The position numbers and the translations under genes are program-made. This document shows positions 6,225 to 9,567 of a stretch of 9,567 nucleotides of DNA, in pieces. The notes below the pieces were generated by a model that was not told the origin of the DNA, ran no database searches, and saw only the letters and a list, made by a program, of their open reading frames with translations. Within the stretch, counting starts at the first letter, position 1, and the number at the start of each line of letters is the position of its first letter. Source of the stretch: JBQTIP01 sp052388025 (GTDB lineage Bacteria; Actinomycetota; UBA4738; HRBIN12); the NCBI GenBank assembly GCA_052388025.1, contig JBQTIP010000329.1, positions 1 to 9,567 on the forward strand, written 5' to 3'.

Positions 6225-7547
6225 CTATGACGATCGCGTGAAGACGTCCATGTTGCGCGCGTAGGAGAGCCCGTACCCACGGCGCACGAGCTCCGCGCCG
6301 ACGCCGATGTCCGCCAGCGCGCCCGCCCACCGGGAAAGCGCCCGCCGTGCGGGGTCCTTGACCAGGGCGAGCGTCTCCTCGATCGCCCGCGCGTAGCCGA
6401 ATGCGGCCGCCTCTCCTCGCGCCAGCCTCTCCATGTGCGAGCGCGCGCGGGCGCCGACCCGGGCTCGCAGGTCGGGGTCACCAGCGAGGTCCCTGAGGAC
6501 CGCGGCCAGCTCGTCGGGGTCGGGACGCCCGGCCGAGACCCGGAACAGCAGGTCGCCGGGCCAGTCCAGGTAGGTGCCGGTCGCGCTCACCACCGCCGGC
6601 CTCCCCGCCTGCAGGGCGCGCGCAAGCGACCCGCTTACCTCCCCCCGGTGCGGATGCCTGAGATCGACCACGATGTCGCTCCCGAACAGCCACGATCGGA
6701 ACTCGTCGTCGGAGACGTCGGTGCGAAGCGTGACCCTCTCCCCGAGGCCGCTCGCCGCGACCATGGCTTCGACGTCGTGGCCCGGTATGCGCCGCCCGGC
6801 CAGGACGACGTGGACCGACGGATCGAGCCGGCCGACCGACTCCAGAACGACGTCGATGAGCTTCGCCGCGGTGAGGTCGCCGAGGACCCCGACCACGACC
6901 TCCCCACCACGCGCCTCGATGGTGGCACGGACCTCACGCCGCCTCCGCTCGGCTCGCTCCAGATCCTCAGTGCGCTCGATGACGGGGTGCGGGACGACGA
7001 ACAGGGGCGTCTTGCAGCCGAGCTCCTCCAGGTAGCGCCTGCAGAACTCCGAATGAACGATCAGTCCTCGAGCACTGCGGACGACATGAGCGCACCACGG
7101 GATCTTGAGGGGCTCGCTTCGCAGCACGTCCTCCGATGAGACCCGGCCGCGGATCGCCAGGGCCTCGCGTGACGCCTTGTACCCGAGCGGGTCTCCGGCG
7201 GCGATCATGCCCCTGACGAAGTCGTCGAGCGCGAGGTCGTGGATGACGACCAGCCCCGGGGTCTGGATCGCGTGTCGATAGATGTCGCGGTGGAACTCGA
7301 CGTTGTTGCCGAGCTGGTAGACGCCCAGGCCGTACCAGGGCATCGGGCCCTCGTGCTTGCGTTCCACCGGCCAGATGACGTCGATCGGCTGCCGTTCCCT
7401 GAATCCGACGCGCGAAAGCCCCGCGAGCACGGCGGCCGAGTAAGTGGCCACACCGGTTCTCGCCGGCGGAAGGGGCGAGAGAAACGCGACGCGCGGCGCC
7501 AGGCGCGCGTCCCAGCTCCGGCGCCGGCGAACGCGCGGGCGGGGCAT
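6225..7547 (-). CDS. GT-B glycosyltransferase (GT4-like), cluster member
   Basis: 440 residues, ATG at 7547 overlapping the upstream TGA as TGATG. After a basic N-terminal stretch (MPRPRVRRRRSW), a GT-B fold begins with RVAFLSPLPPARTGVATYSA (19-38). VVIHDLALDDFVRGM at 100-114 and GLIVHSEFCRRYLEELG at 161-177 belong to the acceptor domain. The donor domain carries VVVGVLGDLTAAKLIDVVLE (217-236), HVVLAGRRIPG (246-256) and LRHPHRGEVSGSLARALQAG (296-315), followed by RPAVVSATG. This last block is where retaining GT4 enzymes bind the nucleotide sugar, with Glu303 in the GE-S pattern. It probably adds a sugar during glycan assembly in the cytoplasm. The neighbouring GT4 enzyme and the downstream export pair fit this. 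Donor and acceptor are unknown. The C-terminal 60 residues (395-440 and just before) are helical and resemble no domain I recognise. Confidence 0.82.
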   Translation of the reverse strand: MPRPRVRRRRSWDARLAPRVAFLSPLPPARTGVATYSAAVLAGLSRVGFRERQPIDVIWPVERKHEGPMPWYGLGVYQLGNNVEFHRDIYRHAIQTPGLVVIHDLALDDFVRGMIAAGDPLGYKASREALAIRGRVSSEDVLRSEPLKIPWCAHVVRSARGLIVHSEFCRRYLEELGCKTPLFVVPHPVIERTEDLERAERRRREVRATIEARGGEVVVGVLGDLTAAKLIDVVLESVGRLDPSVHVVLAGRRIPGHDVEAMVAASGLGERVTLRTDVSDDEFRSWLFGSDIVVDLRHPHRGEVSGSLARALQAGRPAVVSATGTYLDWPGDLLFRVSAGRPDPDELAAVLRDLAGDPDLRARVGARARSHMERLARGEAAAFGYARAIEETLALVKDPARRALSRWAGALADIGVGAELVRRGYGLSYARNMDVFTRSS

Positions 7548-8596
7548 CAGTCCAGCAGCCGCGACACGACGTCTGCCCAGGACGGCACCGTCGCCTCGAG
7601 CCGGTCGCGGCCGGCCGCCCCGAGCCTGGCCGCGAGGGCCCGATCGGCGTAGAGGCGGTCGAACGCCTCGGCGATCGCTCGCGGCTCCGGCGGAGTGACG
7701 AGGCCGGTTTCCCCGTCGACGACCAGCTCAAGGGGGCCGCCGCTGTCGGTGGTGGTTACCACCGGCCGTCGCGCGGCGAACCCCTCGAGCGTGACGTAGC
7801 CGTAGTCCTCGTCGAACGGGCCGTAGTGGACGGCGAGCGCCCCCAGGTACAGCCGATACAGCCGCTCATCGGAGACCCCGATCTCGAACGTGATCCGCGA
7901 GTCCAGGCCGTGGCGCCTCGCGAGGTCGCGGAGCATCTGCTCGTCGGGGCCGGAACCCACCAAGACCAGCTTCAATGGGGTCTTCACGTGCCGCATCGCC
8001 TCGATCACGAGCGACTGGCGCTTCAGCCCCTCGAGCCGGCCCGGCAGGAACACGTAGTCGCCGTAGGCACCGGGCTCCATCCCGAGTAGCGCCTCGGTCG
8101 GCGGCGACGGATGATAGAGGACCTCCGACGAGAGCCGCAGCGAGTTCCACAGTCGGTCCTGCACGTTCTTTGAGTTCGTGAAGATGCGCTTGGCCTCACC
8201 GAGCGCGGTCCGGTCGGCCTGCCAGATCATGTCGCGGACCGCGGGACCCTCCTCCTGCAGCGAGAGGTCGGCGAACTGCGGGTGATCCCACAGCTCGTAT
8301 GCCGAGCGGTGCTGGTGGATCAGCCACACGATCTTCCGCTCATGCTTCACGAGATACGAGGGGAACTTCAGCCCGATCACCGCGTCGATCGGGAGGCCGT
8401 TCGACTCGGAGAGGTCGAGGCTTCGCCACACCGCCATGTGGTGGACCAGCTCGGTTGCGGGGTACCACTTGCCCGCCACCGAGACGATCTCAGTCTCGTG
8501 CCCGGCGTCGCGGACGGCTCGCGCGAGCGCCTCGGTGTGGGTCTCGGCGCCCCCGCGGACGAACGGCGTCTGTGGATGGCAGATGGCGACGCGCAT
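7547..8596 (-). CDS. Family 4 glycosyltransferase
   Basis: 349 residues, ATG at 8596 overlapping the TGA of the coiled-coil gene as TGATG, so translation is probably coupled. It is a GT-B, retaining-type enzyme. The start MRVAICHPQTPFVRGGAETH (1-20) contains the GGAE glycine loop. The link region FTNSKNVQDRL is at 139-149. The donor domain begins with YVFLPGRLEGLKRQSLVIEA (181-200), where Arg187 and Lys192 sit at the usual phosphate-binding positions. KLVLVGSGPDEQMLRDL is at 209-225. FDEDYGYVTLEGFAARRPVV (261-280) holds the E-x7-E pattern (Glu263, Glu271), and DSGGPLELVVDGETGLV at 284-300 is the family C-terminal signature. It would transfer an NDP-activated sugar to a lipid-linked glycan in the cytoplasm. 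The donor cannot be told from sequence. Confidence 0.9.
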   Translation of the reverse strand: MRVAICHPQTPFVRGGAETHTEALARAVRDAGHETEIVSVAGKWYPATELVHHMAVWRSLDLSESNGLPIDAVIGLKFPSYLVKHERKIVWLIHQHRSAYELWDHPQFADLSLQEEGPAVRDMIWQADRTALGEAKRIFTNSKNVQDRLWNSLRLSSEVLYHPSPPTEALLGMEPGAYGDYVFLPGRLEGLKRQSLVIEAMRHVKTPLKLVLVGSGPDEQMLRDLARRHGLDSRITFEIGVSDERLYRLYLGALAVHYGPFDEDYGYVTLEGFAARRPVVTTTDSGGPLELVVDGETGLVTPPEPRAIAEAFDRLYADRALAARLGAAGRDRLEATVPSWADVVSRLLD

Positions 8597-9012
8597 CAGG
8601 CGCCCTGGGGATCTGGACCGGTAGGCGGCCGGTTTCCCTCGACGATCTCCCTCAGGCGGGCGACCTCAGCCTCGGACTCCACCAGCCGCTCGGCCAGCGC
8701 CCCCGTGAGCTCGGCAAGGTCCGCCGAGAGCCGATCGTACCGCCAGCTGATCGGGCGCATCAGCCGGAACAGGCGCAGCTTCAACTGCCGTCGCCAGCGC
8801 GTGGGCGACCCGAGGTTCGGCTCCCCGCGAGGGATCACCTGCCGCTCGTCGTCGCGCATCAGGACCGCGAAGTCGTGTAGCGCGTTGCGCACCTCCGCCG
8901 TCGTCATGCGCCCGCGCGCCGTGGCCTCCTCGGCCCAATAGAGCTCGCGCTCGAGGGCATCGCGAACGCGGTCCGGGTCGTTCGGTTCCGAGCCAGCGCT
9001 GTTCGATTCCAT
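8596..9012 (-). CDS. Small coiled-coil protein of unknown function in glycan operon
   Basis: 138 residues, ATG at 9012. I do not recognise a family. It has no signal peptide or membrane helix. Residues 1-15 are acidic and disordered. RVRDALERELYWAEEATARG (15-34) and MTTAEVRNALHDFAVLMRDD (36-55) look like two amphipathic helices. RWRRQLKLRLFRLMRPISWRY (72-92) is a very basic, amphipathic segment that could touch membrane or nucleic acid. Residues about 93-126 give a heptad-like coil with hydrophobic positions L95, L99, L102, L106, L110, V117, L120 and V124. The tail is Pro/Gly-rich. Basic-plus-coil segments of this kind occur at the N-termini of some glycan-cluster methyltransferases, so it could be a stand-alone adaptor or a remnant of one; this is inference. 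It opens the probable unit with two glycosyltransferases. No Shine-Dalgarno precedes it; the candidate -10 nine bases upstream suggests a leaderless message. Confidence 0.75.
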   Translation of the reverse strand: MESNSAGSEPNDPDRVRDALERELYWAEEATARGRMTTAEVRNALHDFAVLMRDDERQVIPRGEPNLGSPTRWRRQLKLRLFRLMRPISWRYDRLSADLAELTGALAERLVESEAEVARLREIVEGNRPPTGPDPQGA

Positions 9013-9021
9013 CCGTTCGGC

Positions 9022-9030
9022 AGCCTAGCA
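9022..9030 (-). promoter_or_regulatory. Candidate extended -10 promoter, probably leaderless
   Basis: TGCTAGGCT on the minus strand, an extended -10 of the form TGnTAnnnT, ending nine bases before the ATG at 9012. With normal -10 to start-site spacing the transcript would begin within a few bases of the ATG, which fits the missing Shine-Dalgarno. A 5-base-pair inverted repeat (CCGGG-CGT-CCCGG, plus-strand 9038-9050) lies near the -35 position and just after the upstream phosphoesterase stop. Confidence 0.45.
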
Positions 9031-9054
9031 CTCGCATCCGGGCGTCCCGGCCGA

Positions 9055-9567
9055 TCACGCGGGAGGCGGCGGCGAGAACACCGGACCCTCGCAATCGGTC
9101 CGCAGCGGCATCGGATCGGGGGGCCGCGGCTCCTGCGTGAAGTCGAAGTCGTAGGACATGTTCCGAGCGTCCCGGTCGCGGTGCGTGAGCTGCGTGAGCC
9201 CCCAGTTGTCCTCGATGAAGCGCAGCACCGACGAGAACTCGCCGAGCCGGTGATCGATGTGGCCTTCCTTCGCGTACGGCGAGATCACGAGCATCGGGAC
9301 GCGGATCCCGAAGCCGAAGTCGTCCACCTGCGGCGGAGGGACGTGATCGTAGAACCCGCCCCAGTCGTCCCACGTGAGGAAGATCGCCGTGTCCTTCCAC
9401 ATGGAACTCTCCATGATCGCGTTGATGACCTCGGTGCTCCAGTTCTCCCCGTGGCAGAAGTTGTACTCGGGGTGCTCGGACAGCTCGAACCTGGGCGTGA
9501 TCCAGGTGACCGGCGGGAGCCGGCCGGCGCGGATGTCGTCGATCACCTGATCCACCGGGAACACGTG
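9055..9567 (-). CDS. Phosphoesterase (AcpA / phospholipase C family), C-terminal part
   Basis: The frame is open to the window edge, so only the last 170 residues are seen; the start lies to the right. The apparent GTG at 9564 is an internal Val (the frame reads His-Val-Phe-Pro). The family hydrolyses phosphate monoesters or phosphodiesters, often outside the cytoplasm, with a metal-dependent alkaline-phosphatase-like fold. Family marks, numbered from the edge, are LPPVTWITP (17-25), HPEYNFCHGENW (32-43), TAIFLTWDDWGGFYDHVPPP (60-79), VPMLVISPYAKEGHIDH (90-106), EFSSVLRFIEDNWGL (110-124) and DARNMSYDFDF (133-143). Asp67-Asp68 match the paired acidic metal ligands; phospholipase C members more often show D-E-H-G-G there. 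The tail is Pro-rich. A 42-base gap and a promoter candidate separate it from the glycan genes, so it may be unrelated to them. Whether it is an acid phosphatase or a phospholipase is unclear. Confidence 0.85.
   Translation of the reverse strand, partial: HVFPVDQVIDDIRAGRLPPVTWITPRFELSEHPEYNFCHGENWSTEVINAIMESSMWKDTAIFLTWDDWGGFYDHVPPPQVDDFGFGIRVPMLVISPYAKEGHIDHRLGEFSSVLRFIEDNWGLTQLTHRDRDARNMSYDFDFTQEPRPPDPMPLRTDCEGPVFSPPPPA

Noticed and set aside
5044..6264. 406-codon open frame on the plus strand
   Set aside because: Antisense to the wzt/wzm genes; low-complexity, charge-rich translation with no motif.
9038..9050. CCGGG-CGT-CCCGG inverted repeat as terminator of the phosphoesterase gene
   Set aside because: Only five base pairs and no T run; mentioned with the promoter candidate but too weak to call as a terminator.
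1..9567. CRISPR array, tRNA/rRNA genes, insertion sequences, terminal repeats
   Set aside because: No regularly spaced repeats, no cloverleaf or rRNA-like segments and no transposase motifs were seen by reading; nearly the whole window is tightly packed coding sequence.

Overview
The window is very GC-rich, with codons strongly biased to G or C at third positions. It looks like a chromosomal segment of a high-GC bacterium, most likely an actinobacterium (Actinomycetota) and perhaps an uncultured lineage. The clues are the GC content, a secreted SpoIID/LytB protein carrying LGFP repeats, extended -10 promoter candidates of the TGnTAnnnT type, GTG starts, and several genes without an evident Shine-Dalgarno. 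This placement is an inference; there is no rRNA or marker gene here.

Layout, in the direction of transcription. Almost everything is on the minus strand. At the right edge (9567-9055) is the C-terminal part of a phosphoesterase (AcpA / phospholipase C family). A probable transcription unit follows from 9012 to 6225: a 138-residue coiled-coil protein of unknown function, a GT4 glycosyltransferase and a second GT-B glycosyltransferase, joined by two identical TGATG stop/start overlaps. A second probable unit (6135-1724) holds an ABC-2 permease (Wzm-like), its ATPase with a C-terminal Wzt-type domain, a small four-helix ArnE/SMR-like protein, a GT2 rhamnosyltransferase-like enzyme and a sugar-1-phosphate nucleotidylyltransferase. 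Stops and starts are mostly within a few bases of each other. A third unit (1663-137) is a secreted SpoIID/LytB protein with LGFP repeats. At the left edge (1-132) the tail of a plus-strand gene converges on it with a 4-base gap.

Together this is part of a cell-surface glycan locus of the ABC-transporter-dependent type. The nucleotidylyltransferase would supply an activated sugar. The glycosyltransferases would assemble a lipid-linked chain in the cytoplasm, and Wzm/Wzt would export it, with the Wzt C-terminal domain probably reading the chain end. The ArnE-like protein may flip a lipid-linked monosaccharide for modification outside the membrane. The SpoIID-LGFP protein would act on or bind the cell wall. 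The polymerisation-initiating transferase, other sugar-nucleotide enzymes and any chain-capping enzyme are not in the window.

No tRNA, rRNA, CRISPR array, insertion sequence or attachment site was seen. No gene-free stretch exceeds about 90 bases. The four larger gaps (1664-1723, 3983-4044, 6136-6224, 9013-9054) hold promoter candidates or hairpins described below. I see no clearly unprecedented system. The best leads are the ArnE-like protein inside a Wzm/Wzt operon, the orphan coiled-coil protein, and an extended -10 element shared by three of the four gaps.
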